Source: Piezodorus guildinii
Taxonomy: Eukaryota > Arthropoda > Insecta > Hemiptera > Pentatomidae
DNA length: 64,000 nt
Direction of reading: 5' to 3'
Assembly: GCA_023052935.1 (NCBI GenBank)
Contig: CM041292.1
Location: 150,402,939 to 150,466,938 of the forward strand
Shown here: piece by piece, positions 1 through 11,765 of the stretch
Layout of the letters: every line of letters begins with the position of its first letter
Numbering within the stretch: the first letter of the stretch is position 1
Position numbers and translations under genes: made by a program
The notes under the pieces: generated by a model
What the model was told of the DNA's origin: nothing
What the model saw: only the letters and a program-made list of their open reading frames with translations
Database searches by the model: none

Positions 1-240
1 TCTTTTTTTATATATCTGTTTTTTGTAAAAAGAGATTATTTAATATTTCAATCAGATATAAAAGAGGTTTTTTTTTCAATTAATTAACATTTACGACTTA
101 ATTACTCTATATTTCATTCAAATATTGATTTTGAAAAATAAATAAATGAATAGAGTGTTGAAATAACCGGTTCATAAGTCAATATAATTAAAAGCCATTT
201 GGTTACTTTATTGTTTAACAAATAATACTGCTAAACTATT
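1..240. other. AT-rich sequence, no gene seen
   Basis: Low-complexity AT-rich DNA with frequent stops in all frames. No motif recognised. Confidence 0.6.
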
Positions 241-243
241 TTC

Positions 244-247
<4 letters not shown>

Positions 248-307
<60 letters not shown>

Positions 308-363
308 TATTATATAATAATATAATTTTATATATAAAAATTAATATATATATATATATATTA

Positions 364-409
<46 letters not shown>

Positions 410-495
410 CATATATAAATATATATAATATGTATAAAATTAATACATATATAAATATATATAATATGTATAAAATTAATACATATATATATATA
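248..495. repeat. (TA)n tract with embedded 36-bp minisatellite
   Basis: A (TA)n run from about 248 to 306 passes into interrupted TA sequence. From 401 a unit beginning AAATTAATAC recurs at 437 and 473, a period of exactly 36 bp for about 2.5 copies. The apparent reading frame across it (many I and Y residues) is a by-product of the repeat. Confidence 0.9.
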
Positions 496-591
496 GGCAC
501 ATTCACATAGACACACACGCACATCACACATTTTTTAATGAAGAAGAACCCAGGCAGGATGAAGACTACAACCATTTTATTTTTGCCTTCA

Positions 592-1442
592 TTTAATTAT
601 GAAATATATAGTAAGGAAAAGTATTGCGTGAAAATTTTCGGATTATAGTTTTTAATTAAAGGAAATACACGTTGTATGGTCTCCTGAGTCCAAACCACCA
701 ATTCCCACAAAAAGGTGTGTTTGTTTGGGCGTGATAAGTTGATTAGAATAGCCAAATTTTCACAAATCTGAAATTTCATATTTCAGAAAATGTACGCCCG
801 AAATTTTATAGCATCTTTTTCATTTAAATTGGTTGACCTGGTGTGCTCTTTTATACCATGCATTCTTCACATTTTTACGATTTTCTCAAAAACGGCTCTG
901 AAGAATTTGATTGAACTCCCTCTGTAGGTTTTATTCTAACTGAAATAGTCTGACCGGACGTAAATGCTAATATTTTAATTTTTTAAATATTAAAAATTAA
1001 CAATATTATCTTTTTAGAATTGATAAAAAGTGGCTAAATATAAATGTTGAACGAATTTGATAAACTACTAAAGCAGAAAAGAACAATAATATTTGTGTAA
1101 TGTTAGGTTTAAGGTTGTTTGACATAAGAACTGTAAATTATTATGTATAATATACCGTTGGATAGCTAACAATAAAAAACAACAACATATATATTAGCTC
1201 ACACAAAAAAATGTAAAAGGACATGTTAAGGGACGAAAAGGGCATAAACTTATTACTGATAATTTTAAGTAACAATTTGATATTGTTGTATCATTTGATC
1301 TAACTGATATGTTTCTAACGAAACTGAATTAATCTTTTATTTACTTTTTTCTACTTTAACTTTATTTAATAATTCTTAAATTGATTTGAACAGCCGAGGT
1401 AAGGTAATTCAAAGTCGTTTGATGCCCGCCCAATATTTTTTA
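592..1442 (+). repeat. F1 repeat family, copy 1 (forward, near full length)
   Basis: Defined here by comparison with other copies in the window. From left to right it has the eroded left end (TATGAAATATATAGTAAGG), the block around CTCAAAAACGGCTC at 890-900, the block ending TATAATATACCGTTGG near 1145-1160, and the right end GAGGTAAGG then GATGCCCGCC at 1395-1430. Forward orientation means the end reading ACTTTCACTTACCT lies on the left of the + strand. No coding capacity. Confidence 0.75.
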
Positions 1443-1641
1443 GTTTCTGACTTTTTCCATCATAGAAGCGGCTTCAGTGTTTGTTCGTTTCTATTTCATC
1501 GTACTTATAAATTTTATTTTAATCTTTTTGTCTTTTTTAAGTTGCATCATGCTTCGAACAATCTTTAGCGTGGATTATGCACTCTAAAAAACTTGAAAAT
1601 ACGAAATCTTATGCTTTTGTTATATTTTTAACTGGTTTTAG

Positions 1642-1766
1642 GTACTACCCAACATGGGGGTGGTCTGAAACTGGTCTTGATTCACCTTGGATGCTTTATA
1701 CTTATTTTGTTTTATTTGTATCCTTTGTTTCTGCACCCAGTTTCCTTTGTATGGTATTGCACAAAG
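1642..1766 (+). CDS. possible internal host exon encoding a membrane segment
   Basis: A 125-bp stretch is preceded by a pyrimidine-rich tract ending GGTTTTAG and followed by AAAG/GTAACA, so it has acceptor and donor signals. The open frame runs across it and encodes about 41 residues: a polar, Trp-rich start (YYPTWGWSETGLDSPW) followed by a hydrophobic stretch of about 24 residues ending in CMVLHK, which would span a membrane. Its composition is less AT-biased than its surroundings and it matches none of the repeats here. I do not recognise the protein. It could be chance: GT and AG signals are common in 64 kb and no neighbouring exon was identified. A protein search or RNA reads would decide. 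Confidence 0.35.
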
Positions 1767-2232
1767 GTAACACTTGTTTTTTTTTTCTTTTTTTTCCACA
1801 AAAAGGAGCAAGAACAATAAAAGAATTCTTCTTATTAATCATTATATATATGAAGTGTTTCATAATTATTATCTGTTCCGTAATATAAAATGTATAGTGA
1901 CCACTATCCCATCAATTCTATTGGGTAAACTTCTCGCTCTTTAATTTTGAATATTATAATGAAATATGACTTGCTATCTGAAATAATGTTTGATAACACA
2001 TCTTCCATGACTTGGTTCAGTTTCCTATGACGTCTGTTATGTTTCCTATGGGCAAGTTAGTAGAAACTCAGGTATCTCCTTTGAGATATCCTTGTAATTT
2101 AGTTTGAAATCTTTGTTGATGAGTGGTTGTTTACAGTAGTGTAAGTAGCTATGTATTTCATTTTTATAATGAATTTAAAAGTCGCTCACTTCACATGCAA
2201 TATTGGCTATAAATTATTATTGCACTAAAAAC
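1767..2232. other. no gene seen
   Basis: AT-rich sequence with short T runs. The open frame continuing to 1888 past the putative donor is low complexity and is taken as intron. Confidence 0.5.
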
Positions 2233-2450
2233 GGGATCACTTGTGGTGTAGTGGTAAGCATAAAAGCCTTCTATACCCATAGTCGCAGGTTCAAACCTGA
2301 CAAGTATCCTTAGGTGGTTCCGATTCTGTTCGATGTTGGCACTCGTTAAAGATCCCTATCCTAATTAAATATGGAGCGAAATTGAGGACTCCTACTGTTT
2401 TATCATCCGAATAGCCACAGTAGAATAAAATGGCGTCAAATGAAAAAAAC
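2233..2450 (+). repeat. tRNA-derived SINE (family S1), diverged copy
   Basis: Starts GGGATCACTTGTGG like the cleaner copy at 3021, with a tRNA-like head containing GTGTAGTGG (A-box-like) and GGTTCAAACCT (B-box-like). The S1 body motif ACTCGTTAAAGATCCCTATC follows, and the S1 tail (GACTCCTACTG, TAGCCACAGTAGAATAAA, GGCGTCAAATGAA). The middle segment present at 3021 is shortened. No clean target duplication could be read. Confidence 0.8.
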
Positions 2451-2839
2451 ACACTTTAAAGTACAGCCTATAATCTTTAAAAGAACAAAATTATCATTCG
2501 TATCCCTCTCTAAATGAGAAAAACAATAGATCGTGGATATGTTCCATAATATACTGCTTTTAAGGACTTGGTTCTTTCTGTGGGAAAATATGTAGCACAC
2601 CACCTTTCTCCGCCTTCTCATGAATTCCATGAAAAAGCGAACATTTTCCTTAACTAGTATCCTGGGAAATCGGTCTCGCCGTTCACATACTTTCCCATCC
2701 TTTTTGATAACCAGATCCAATCATCGTCCATCGCACATCAATATGTAGGTTATGGTTATCAATAAGTTCTATAGTGTTTAGGACTATAGAGGTGGGACAT
2801 CGATGTCCTTGCTTTGCTGCTTCTTCTAGAACTTTTCTA

Positions 2840-4480
2840 GAATTCTTTATTTATTCTGGGGCAAGGCCCCTCAGAATAATATCACAGACAAATTAAATTG
2901 GAACTTCAGTATCTTAGAGTAAAAAAACAAAACAACAGAAATAACAAGGAAAAAGAATAATAGTAATGAATATATATATATATACATATACACAGGGCTA
3001 ATTAAAATAAATTTATAATGGGATCACTTGTAGCTGGGTGGCTAGCGTAACAGCCTCCCATGCTAAAGGTCACGGGTTCAAACCCGCAGGTGGTCCTAGG
3101 ATTTTTTAATGGGAGTAAAAAATCCTTAGTTACGCCGTTCTTCGGAGGGGACGTTAAAAGGTGGTCCCGAGCCTGTGCGATGTCAGGTACTCGTTAAAGA
3201 TCTCTATCCTAATAAAACCTGGATAGGCAAAATTTAGGACTCCCACTGTAGCATCGTCCGATTAGCCATAGTAGCATAAAGTGACGTTAAATGAATAAAC
3301 AATAAATTTATAATGCTTATGAAAAGTGTAAAATAAAATACATAATTGTTTAAATACGATGCAAAATAAAATATAATAACTAATTTTTTTTTTCTCCTCT
3401 TCTGATTTTTACTGAAATTTGCTAATTAATTGGGGTTATTTGAGAATCGGATAGATGGGAAATGTTTGAACAAACTGGATTTGAAGATCGGAAGAGTATT
3501 GGAGTGACGGATATAAGAAGGAATAGAATTTCATACGGACGAGGATCAGATAAGGAAAGATCTGTCGAAAGCTACGGTTTTATGAAGCGTTATATACAGG
3601 TCCGAACGTCGCGAACGAGTGTTGCAGGTCTGGACGTAGGATTTAAATGAAAATATATCTGAGATGTACGATGGACGTTGGGTTCGGTGGACTTGGAAGA
3701 GAAAGGATGCCAGGAAGTACTTAGAACAACAGGAGGGGTAAAACCACTTTAACTCATCGTAGAATCAGGTTACAGATGTGTCCCTGGATATCCCAAAGAT
3801 GAAATGTATCAGTCAGTTAAATAATCGTTTTAGTGTTGCTTCAAAATCCCCAGAGACACCCCTATACACCGCACAGCAGTAGTCAAAGTGGGCGAATATT
3901 AATGAACAAACCTAGAGCCTATGGGTTTCAAAAGGAAGTTTTGTAATAAAGGAGTTTCAAGATGGAAATTTTGCTTCGGAAAATTTTGGAAACAGGAATT
4001 TTCCAGAAAAGAGACTGATCGAGAGTTTCCCTAAGGTTTTTGAGGGTTTGGTAGAACTTTATAGGTTGATTATTTAAAAACAGTGATGGGATTAGGGAAA
4101 GGGTTTTGAGGAGTGGGTTTGAACCTATTAATATCGCTTAGTTTTCTCGGCATTTCACGTTAGCTTGTTGTAGCTGCCCAACAAACAATTCGGTTTAAAT
4201 CATCCTGAAAGCTTTTAGGTCCTTTGAGAGAAGGATAGGTAAATCCGCATACATATGGTATTGGGAGTGATGGATATAGAAGAGAAGGTCGTTTATGTAT
4301 TTATGGTAACAAAGAGGGGTAGGGATAGTGATGATCCCTGGGGAACACCTATGACAATGGCAAAGTCCTGAAAGGAGTTTGGCCTGGGACAACCACATAC
4401 TGTGAGCATCGAAGAGGAAAGACTTGAACTAATGCAAAACACTGTTGGATAATGGAAGGTTTCGTAGTTTGGTGAGAAAG
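2840..4480 (-). pseudogene. CR1/L2-like non-LTR retrotransposon relic (LINE-A), RT to 3' end
   Basis: Read on the minus strand, about 4400-4195 gives a reverse-transcriptase core with a decayed PQGS-like segment, then KYINDLLF and HSQYHMYAD, matching the INDL...YADD region of LINE reverse transcriptases. Further downstream (about 3900-3450) come DYCCAVYRGVSG, RRSDLYITLHKT, AFDRSFL and NSIPSYIRHS, the C-terminal pattern of CR1/L2-type LINEs (R+SDLY ... SF ... WNSIP..IR). Frameshifts and stops break it throughout. The 3' end is probably near 2840, where the minus strand reads CCTTGCCCCAGAATAAATAA. A second copy with the same C-terminal motifs and a similar tail lies at 41530-42112 on +. The SINE at 3021-3300 is nested in its 3' UTR. 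Clade assignment is from motifs only. Confidence 0.7.
3021..3300 (+). repeat. tRNA-derived SINE (family S1), full-length reference copy
   Basis: A 280-bp element flanked by a perfect 15-bp target-site duplication, AATAAATTTATAATG, at 3006-3020 and 3301-3315. The head is tRNA-like, with A-box-like TAGCTGGGTGG and B box GGTTCAAACCC at 3075-3085, an internal RNA polymerase III promoter pattern. The body contains TACTCGTTAAAGATCTC; the tail contains TAGGACTCCCACTGTAGC and ends in GTGACGTTAAATGAATAAAC without a long poly-A. It was presumably mobilised by a LINE; its tail does not match any LINE 3' end seen here. Inserted into LINE-A. Confidence 0.93.
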
Positions 4481-4496
4481 ATATATATATCTATAT

Positions 4497-4545
<49 letters not shown>
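4480..4545. repeat. (TA)n microsatellite
   Basis: Near-perfect TA dinucleotide run with a short CTATATAGG interruption near 4491-4500. Confidence 0.95.
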
Positions 4546-4547
<2 letters not shown>

Positions 4548-5925
4548 TAGTGATATTATATTATATAGTAGGTATATACCCACGCAGAGATAAATGCTTT
4601 ATTTCATTAATAGTACACACAAAACAAAACAGTGCTGCGCAACTGTATTGGGCTACACAGCGTACTTATCAATCAAATGATAATTTAGCAGACTTTTATG
4701 AATTTACTTTAAAATATATAAATCTTTCATCAAATTTTATTTAAAGCACACACATATCATGAAAATGCAGTTCTTTCTACAAGGTACTAACTTCATATTT
4801 CATTTCATTCATCTTCTAATTACTCATCCAAGCATACTAAACATTTCCTTGTATAGCTTCAACATAAGTTATATTAACACAGTAAAAAAAAAAAAAAATT
4901 GAATATAAAAGAATTCTAGATTTTAATGTAAAAAATCAAAACAAGTAGAGCGAGTCTATATCTGCAATTTAATGTGTCTGTACAATGCGTGAGCGATTCT
5001 GTTATAAGGCTTTGGAAATATTTATTATTCAGATAATTTAAAATAAATTTCGAATTACATTCCAGGACCACTAGTTGGGAACCACTGTTCTAAAATATCC
5101 CAATATCATTTGTACTAGTACACTATGTGCTAAGTAGACAATAGGAATGTGGTTTTCCTGAGGTTTAGGGATTAAGACCTTTCTAATTGAAACCCACCGT
5201 CTGTAACAGCCAAAAACTTCTTCCTACTCGTTACATCTTGTTATTGTAAGTAACTGCTAAGATGTATTCCACCTCTGATAGTATGATAGGTCTACACCAA
5301 TTAGATTCGTGATCATCGTGTTTCCCAGGTTAACATTGCTCAAAGAATGAAGAGTGTATTTCTTGGCCATTTTTCATTATATGGTATAAAAATAATATGA
5401 TATTTTTCTGTAGGACTGTTTTATCCGTGAAAAGAATTCTTATGCAAATTTTAATCAATATTATGGAATTCTAAAAAAAAAAGTCATTTCAGTATATTCC
5501 TTTATTGGAGAAGTAAAACTTGGTGATTGTTTGCACTTAACCTTGATGTCTTTACAAAAAAAAAATATTGCCACGCGCAAGCATTTATAGGGTAAAGACG
5601 ACTAAACATTTTAGTTCCTGGTATGGAAATTTAGATTAACACATAGATTTCGATTTATACTTTATTAATCCTTTTCTTTGGTAGCAATGGAATTTTATGA
5701 TTTATATATTTTTATATTGAGATGGTAAAATATAATTTTGAAGGCATTGACTCGATCGACAAGTTTTGGTTTTATTATATTTACATTTATACTTTCATGA
5801 TTTGGTTGCGAGAGAAGCATAGAGATCTCTTTGAAACCTGTTTTCTGTTAAGTGTTTCCTAGATAATGTGTGGCCTACCTATAGGAATAATAAGCAAATT
5901 AACTATGGTTTTAACTGGTCTAAAA
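4546..5925. other. no gene recognised
   Basis: AT-rich unique-looking DNA with poly-A runs near 4885 and 5555. Stops interrupt all frames and no transposon motif was recognised. Confidence 0.5.
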
Positions 5926-5929
5926 TCAA

Positions 5930-6865
5930 TAGAAACAGATGCTCTAAAAAGAATGATTCGCTGGTACCGAAAGGTAGACTTAATGAAAGATGATCGGTTA
6001 CCGAAAATATGTCTAAACATTTAAAAAAAATATTCCTTGAACCAGAGGTTCAATGTGAAGTACAATTGGTATAGGCAACTTATTAATAAATTGTTAATTA
6101 TAGACGCGGCTGACATATTAAATATCAAAAGTAAAGCCTTATTTGAAAGGGAATTAAAAAAACGCTATTGAAAAATTCAATAATCATAATCTTTTCCTAG
6201 ATATTCAGGCTATTTTACACTCAAAGTTTAATCCTAATTTTAGGAAAATTAGTAGCCTAAATATGGGGGAATATTATTTGAAATAAAGGGACCTATGAGG
6301 AAACATAGATTGATCAGTCAACTAAGACTATGTCAACCTAATAAACTGAAAGTTACCAGTTACGGATTCCAGAATGGTTATTCAGATAGCAGCATTGAAT
6401 GCCCTATTTGTAATTCAGGCGAACCGAAGATCTAAATCATTTTTTGTTGCAGTGCCTTTGTTTACTTCCCGTCCAGAAATAAGTACTTGAAGGACATATA
6501 TTGAAAATGTCAGACAATGACCTCATAGTACAACTTTTGTTGCAAATAGAAAATTTATTTTATTATGTAACAGAATGTTTAAAGCTAAGAAATTTGTATC
6601 TGTCTATTCAAGAATAATTTAAGCACATTACTAAAATAAAATAATTGAATTGTTAAACTATTTATGATTATTTTATATGTTTAATATTTCTACAGTTACA
6701 ATTTATTTTGCCTTTTATTATGTATTTGTTTTAGTTAAGGAAGCGTATTTTGTTTTGTACAGTTGTAATAGATTTCTTTGATTTATGTTTAACTGTTTTG
6801 TACAACTCAACTCCATTTGTATGGGTAGCCCGAAAACAAATAAAGAGATTTATTTATTTACTATT
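5930..6865 (+). pseudogene. non-LTR retrotransposon C-terminal relic with 3' end
   Basis: Broken frames on + read RMIRWYRKVDL, RLPKICL, YNWYRQL and, near 6385-6450, ECPICNSGEP followed by a decayed HFLL.C. Together the last pieces form the Cys-Cys-His-Cys knuckle typical of the C terminus of several LINE clades. The 3' part ends GGGTAGCCCGAAAAC then AAATAAAGAGATTTATTTATTTA near 6820-6862, a plausible polyadenylation signal and tail. Many stops and indels show it is old. No RT core is present, so the clade is not assigned. Confidence 0.55.
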
Positions 6866-7329
6866 GTTATTCTAACAACGACAGTGGAACAGAAATGGTT
6901 GCACTTGCCAGTAGTACGGATTGTAAGAAGTTCCAGAACAGAATTACATTTTCCGTGAAGTACCTCAACGCCTCATTAGATACCGAATACTTTTGGATTC
7001 ATCAAACTTACAACACTTTATAGTCAGGTTTGGCGTTATACCCCGGAACAATATTCAATAGTCTGTAATTTACTCTGTTAATGCTCCCTTCGTGCTCTAT
7101 CACATGTTTTCCGTATTAGCTTTCTCATTGTTCCAACGTGACTAAAAAAGATATAGTTATGATATGAGGTAAATAGTTCAATTTAGGCTTCAACTATCTT
7201 CAGGAATTCGTACCTAAATCGAAGGCAACTTTTACTATGACAAATTAATTATTTTAGGTCATTAGCAAATCTTCTCCGTTTAGCTTTTAACTATATGAAA
7301 CCTTTTCCTTAGCTGAATCGAGCTCAATA

Positions 7330-7945
7330 GTAGCTGAAAGTAGATGTATTATCAGCAAGCTCAAAATTTTTCTATAATTTTCAAAGCGGTTCAAAAACAC
7401 TTACAACGTCACAGTAACATACTTGGAAATTATTTTCGACAAAAAATTGACACACGTGTCGAGATAAAACTTAAATCATCAGACAGAAACTTAACGTATA
7501 AACTTATTTATTGAAACTTATATAAACTCATGCTTACCAATTTATGGCCTCGCTAAGAAGACACACATTAAAAATATATAAATATTTTAATCTCAATTTT
7601 TAAGACTGACAACGATTGATGGTGAGTATATGTTTCTAATGATACCCTTCATTCCAACAACAACAAACCACATTCGATTGACTTACATACGATTTTACAA
7701 AAAACTAAAAGGACAAATAAACAAGGTCGTACAAAATATGGCTTCAACAGATATGTTTAGGATGCTGGTGATCATCTTCAGACCTGAAAATATAGTTGAG
7801 CTGAATGTCGGGAGAATGCACCTACAGGGTGCTGTTTCTCTCTTGGCTACCCATGCCATGATTTTCTTACTAATTTGCTTGTTGTAATTTTTTTGTTAGA
7901 GATGCAAATAAAATTTCTTTGCAAAAAAAAAAAAAATAAATAAAA
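7330..7945 (+). pseudogene. jockey-like LINE C-terminal relic with poly-A tail
   Basis: Translation on + gives VTYLEIIFDKKLTH, then NSCLPIYGLAKKTHIKNI, matching the jockey-clade segment YLGI.LD+.LTW ... P...YG ... HI..I after the RT core. Further on, FYKKLKGQINKVVQNMAS parallels RFHNNLHGHANNLIRSMA in the jockey copy at 34976-35991. It ends with AAATAAAATTTCTTTGC and a poly-A run near 7923-7937. Stops and frameshifts throughout. Confidence 0.6.
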
Positions 7946-9910
7946 TAAATAGTACCTACTATTTTAAGAATAAAACAAGTCGTTCGCTAGTGCTCCAGTC
8001 TTATTTGTGAAATCATTCATTAGTTAACAGTTAGTATTGACAACCCGTGAAAGAACTCAAGAATATTTCTTGTTATAATTAAACGAATAAGCTTCTCCTC
8101 AGCCTCTAATGGGACATGCAAGAGTCTGAAAAACGAAGTATTCGTCGATGATTTAGATTTTTTCTTGATACATAGACCTTTTATACTAAGAGAGTAAAAA
8201 GTGTCTGTCTTTGAGAATTCAGTATTGAAAACTGGAGAGCTTGATTCGTGTCAAAGATTAAAGGTGATGTAATCTTATTTAGATGATTTAGTCATGTATT
8301 TCCTGTTAAATTTTCTCATAAAGTCTATGAAGGATATTCCAGGCTTTAATTTCTATGACATCAGCATATGCCGCCTTTAAGTAAATCTTTAATCCATCTG
8401 CGAAAGACGTACAGAAGATAACTATAGATAAAATACGAAGGACTGGATAAAGTCCATTTAACCTAACATTCTGATTATATTTTTGTATATTAGATACATA
8501 AATTAACAATCCGCAATCGTTTAGCTAAAATCATTCGACCGATAAGGTGTTTGTGGTGCTTTGATGTTATTAGAATAAGACCTGAACAGCTCGTACTTAT
8601 TTAAAGAAAAAAAAATCTTTGTGAGCTCTCTCCTAACTATCGCCCTGAAGGTGGCCTAAGCCATATTCCAAAAGGTTAGCATAATAAATTAAGTGTACTT
8701 AATTAAACTGTTTCGATGACTGCCCATCTACCAGATTCTCCTTTAAAATACATTTTTTTTTGCAGTTTAGCCGTAATGAAAATCTTCAATATCAAATAAT
8801 GAATTTTTAAGTAATCAGAGTGACTATTATTTCTTCTTGATCATTCTCTTCATGTCATTCTTCGCTTCAATCTGATGCCGTTTATTTTAAATGAAACTGC
8901 ATCTCCCCTTTTGGGTGCAACTCATGTAATACTATAGGTGAATCTGACAGTAAGCGTCACAATATTTTCTTTATTTTTTTATCTGTATTTTTAATCTTAT
9001 TAACGGCCTATTTAGGAAAGATCTTAAAGTTTCTTATGGATAGTCACATATGAATACCGTATGATAAAATTAACCTAACTATTGTAAATTATGTCTCCCT
9101 AACTCTTTCTTTCGAAACAATTACTACCAAATAACTGGACTTCTTTCCCACACTATTCTTGTTTAATTTTTTTTACCATGTATTGGTACAAATCTTGATG
9201 TTGTTGATATGAAGAATTTACTAATTTAAGTTAGTTTTTATTTTATCTGGTAGAGACCACCAGCGTAGTGATTCTGTTCCGGTAGGCGAAACTATCGACT
9301 AATTATTCCATTATTCTAGCGATATAATCTAAGGGATGATGCCTTTATTAAATCCGAAGTATTGTGTCCACGACTTGTTAATGAACTTTCTCATCGTCAA
9401 TGCAATCTCATCTTCTGGTTCCTGAAGGTATTTTGTGCTTTGTTTTGTCATTTCAGAAAGGAATCTTCGCGGAGGTAGCCCAAATTGTTTCTTAGGTTCA
9501 TTAACGACAATGGATCTTTGTGACAGGTCTATCAATGTCCCTTGTTACCATTGTTACCACTTCGTATCTTAACCATTGATCCTGGGATTTATGGAATATT
9601 GTAAACGACTTTCAATAATGACTGTCATCACAATGTGGGTGGTCCTCATTTGCTAATTACTCTAGATTAATCTTTTTTAAATATTGAGTCTATGAGCGCG
9701 TATAAGCTAACCGGATATAAGTGAACCAATAGAAAAGTAATCTTTCCTCTGATTGACGTAATTAATTAGGTATTATGAAAATGCACATTTAAAGTAATCG
9801 TTATCTGGTTGGATTACGAACTCTTTATTAAAATTTAAATTAAATTAAAAACAAAATTTAAATAATTAAAATTATTAATTTTTATTTAAACACGGAAGGA
9901 TCCAGTTGGT
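7946..9910. other. no gene recognised; one undefined minus-strand frame
   Basis: AT-rich unique-looking DNA. The minus-strand frame at 9329-9535 (68 codons, contains EPKKQFGLPPRRFLSEMTK and ends at a stop) has a balanced amino-acid composition and could be a terminal exon or transposon remnant, but it has no strong acceptor and no motif I recognise, so it is not called as a gene. Confidence 0.4.
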
Positions 9911-11003
9911 ACAGTTAATAGGACACAAGACAACTTTTCTCTATTCCGGCTTTGTTAGGATAATAATTTATTTTATCCGTGGATTGATCCCTGGCATAGA
10001 GACGTCCTCCTGTAGTTTACCAGGCCTACCTGGTGGATAATAGTGATATCGACCTCATGGCCCCTTGCACAGTCGTTTACTATGAAGCCGTACAAATCGC
10101 TATGTGTGCTGAATCCAGGTTTTTTCTCTTCTCCTTAATGATTAGAAGGATCAATGAATATGACATATGAATTTTTTTAAAAATATATCAGTAAAAATGG
10201 AGGTATACAAATTAATGGGTTGTAAAATAAGTTTGGACCGTTTTTTACCGGTGATTTTTGTGATTGATACGGTTCAGCAGGATTTACTTTTCGGAAATAG
10301 AAAATCATTAAATGTCGAAAATGAATTTTTTCTCTTCCATATTGAGCAAGCATATTACCACTTAAAGATATGGAATATAGGTTGAAAGTGATGTATAAAA
10401 TCACTAGTTAGGACATAAGACCACTTTTCTCTAATCCGGCTTTGATAGAATAATAATTTATTTTGTTATTTTATCCGTTGAGTGATTCCTGGCGTAGAGA
10501 GGCTCTCCTGTGGTTTACCGGGCCTTTGTAAAGTGGGGTGCTCCTGAAGGAGGAAAATATGGAGCATGATAGTGATCTCGGTCTCATAATCCCTTGGACG
10601 GTCGTTGACTATGAAGCCGTACAAATCGCTATGTGTGCTGAACCCAGGATTTTTTTTCCTTTTCCTTTATGATTAAAATTATCAATGAATATGTCGTATG
10701 AAAAAAATTGTAAAATATATCAGTAAAAATGAAGGTATACAAATTATTGGGTTTTAAAATAAATTTGTAGTGTTTTCAATAACATTTTTTATGAATTATA
10801 CATGATCCATTTTTATTTATTACATGTTACCATCTTTTATGTAGTTTTTGGAATTTGGTCATCATCAACGGTTAATCGGATTATACTTTTCGGAAATAAA
10901 AAATTATTTAATGACGAAAATGATTATTTTCTCTTCCATTTTAAGCAAGCAAAATACCACTTAAAGATATAGGATCTCTGTTGAAACTGATACATAAAAG
11001 CAC
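9911..11003 (+). repeat. diverged tandem duplication, about 0.5-0.6 kb unit
   Basis: Unit A (about 9911-10405) and unit B (about 10401-11003) share ordered landmarks: GGACAYAAGACMACTTTTCTC at 9921 and 10411, ATGAAGCCGTACAAATCGCT at 10082 and 10611, GGTATACAAATTA at 10202 and 10734, and TTGAAASTGATRYATAAAA at 10382 and 10981. The offset grows from 490 to 599, so indels accumulated after duplication. Each unit carries part of a mariner relic at its right side, showing that duplication came after the mariner insertion. Confidence 0.85.
10216..10405 (-). mobile_element. mariner relic, transposase N-terminal piece (unit A)
   Basis: The left terminus GGGTTGTAAAATAAGTTTGG matches the end of the mariner at 18778. 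On the minus strand the frame at 10177-10404 contains YGREKIHFRHLMIFYFRKV, which resembles the mariner transposase start (EK..FRH.M.YFF+KGK.A..). The opposite terminus is missing because the tandem duplication breakpoint cuts it. Non-functional. Confidence 0.7.
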
Positions 11004-11096
11004 CTAAATTAATCTTTTTTTTAGAATATGTAAATATTATTGACCAAGTAAACATTAAGTTGAAATATTGAAAAAAACTACGAACTTATTTTTCAG
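10748..11096 (-). mobile_element. mariner deletion derivative with both ends (unit B)
   Basis: The left end TTGGGTTTTAAAATAAATTT and the right end (TTGAAATATTGAAAAAAACT then ACGAACTTATTTTTCA near 11060-11096) are inverted copies of a mariner terminus of about 30 bp. The interior keeps the transposase start region, seen on minus as KMEEK...FRH, with the catalytic part deleted. It is homologous on the opposite strand to 18835-19010. Non-autonomous, MITE-sized. Confidence 0.7.
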
Positions 11097-11389
11097 CTTC
11101 CTTTTTCTAAATCTGATTAATACTTTTTGATACATCATGCTTTAAAAAGACGATAAAAGTATATTTTTGTTTGTTTGTATATTTGCAACATATTAGTATT
11201 TTGTTTAGTATGTATATATTTTGGTTTATTATTTTCAATAATGAATATTTGTAATCGTCCAAAAAAAAAAAATAAAAAAATGAAATAAATAAAAATACCT
11301 TCCCCTCAAAATTTGAGTGCTTAAGTTTCAAGAGACATAATTTTGTACATTTCAAATGATTAACCATCTAATCTTAATGACATTGATGA

Positions 11390-11765
11390 AGGACGGCTAA
11401 ATATACAAGTTGAACGAATTTGATGACCAACTAATGAATAAAGAGAAAAACTATTTTTAACGTAATTATTGTTTTTTAATAATAAGAACAGTAACATATG
11501 CGTATAATATACCGTTGTAAAGAGAAAGATTTTAGAAAAATATATACAAAGTTGTAAAAGGTAATATAAAGTGAGGAATGGGGAATAAACTTATTACTGT
11601 TTAACAATTTAATGTAGTTATATTATTTAATCTAAATCATATGTTTCCAACGAAAATGTATACACGTTTTATGAAAATCAACTTTTTCAAATTGAAGTAT
11701 ATCTAAATTGATTTTAACAGTCGAGGTAAGTGAAAGTCGTGTGTTGCCTGCACCAGATTTTTTTA
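11390..11765 (+). repeat. F1 repeat, copy 2 (forward, 5' truncated)
   Basis: Right part only, starting near GGCTAAATATACAAGTTGAAC. It contains the TATAATATACCGTTG block at 11504 and ends GTCGAGGTAAGTGAAAGTCG then TGTGTTGCCTGCACCAGATT at 11719-11758, the best-preserved right end in the window. Confidence 0.85.

Noticed and set aside
243..575. 110-codon minus-strand frame rich in I and Y
   Set aside because: It translates the (TA)n and 36-bp repeat; no complexity.
3020..3090. tRNA gene at the head of the SINE
   Set aside because: The A- and B-box-like segments are present but the cloverleaf is poor and the sequence continues into the S1 body with a 15-bp target duplication, so it is a SINE.
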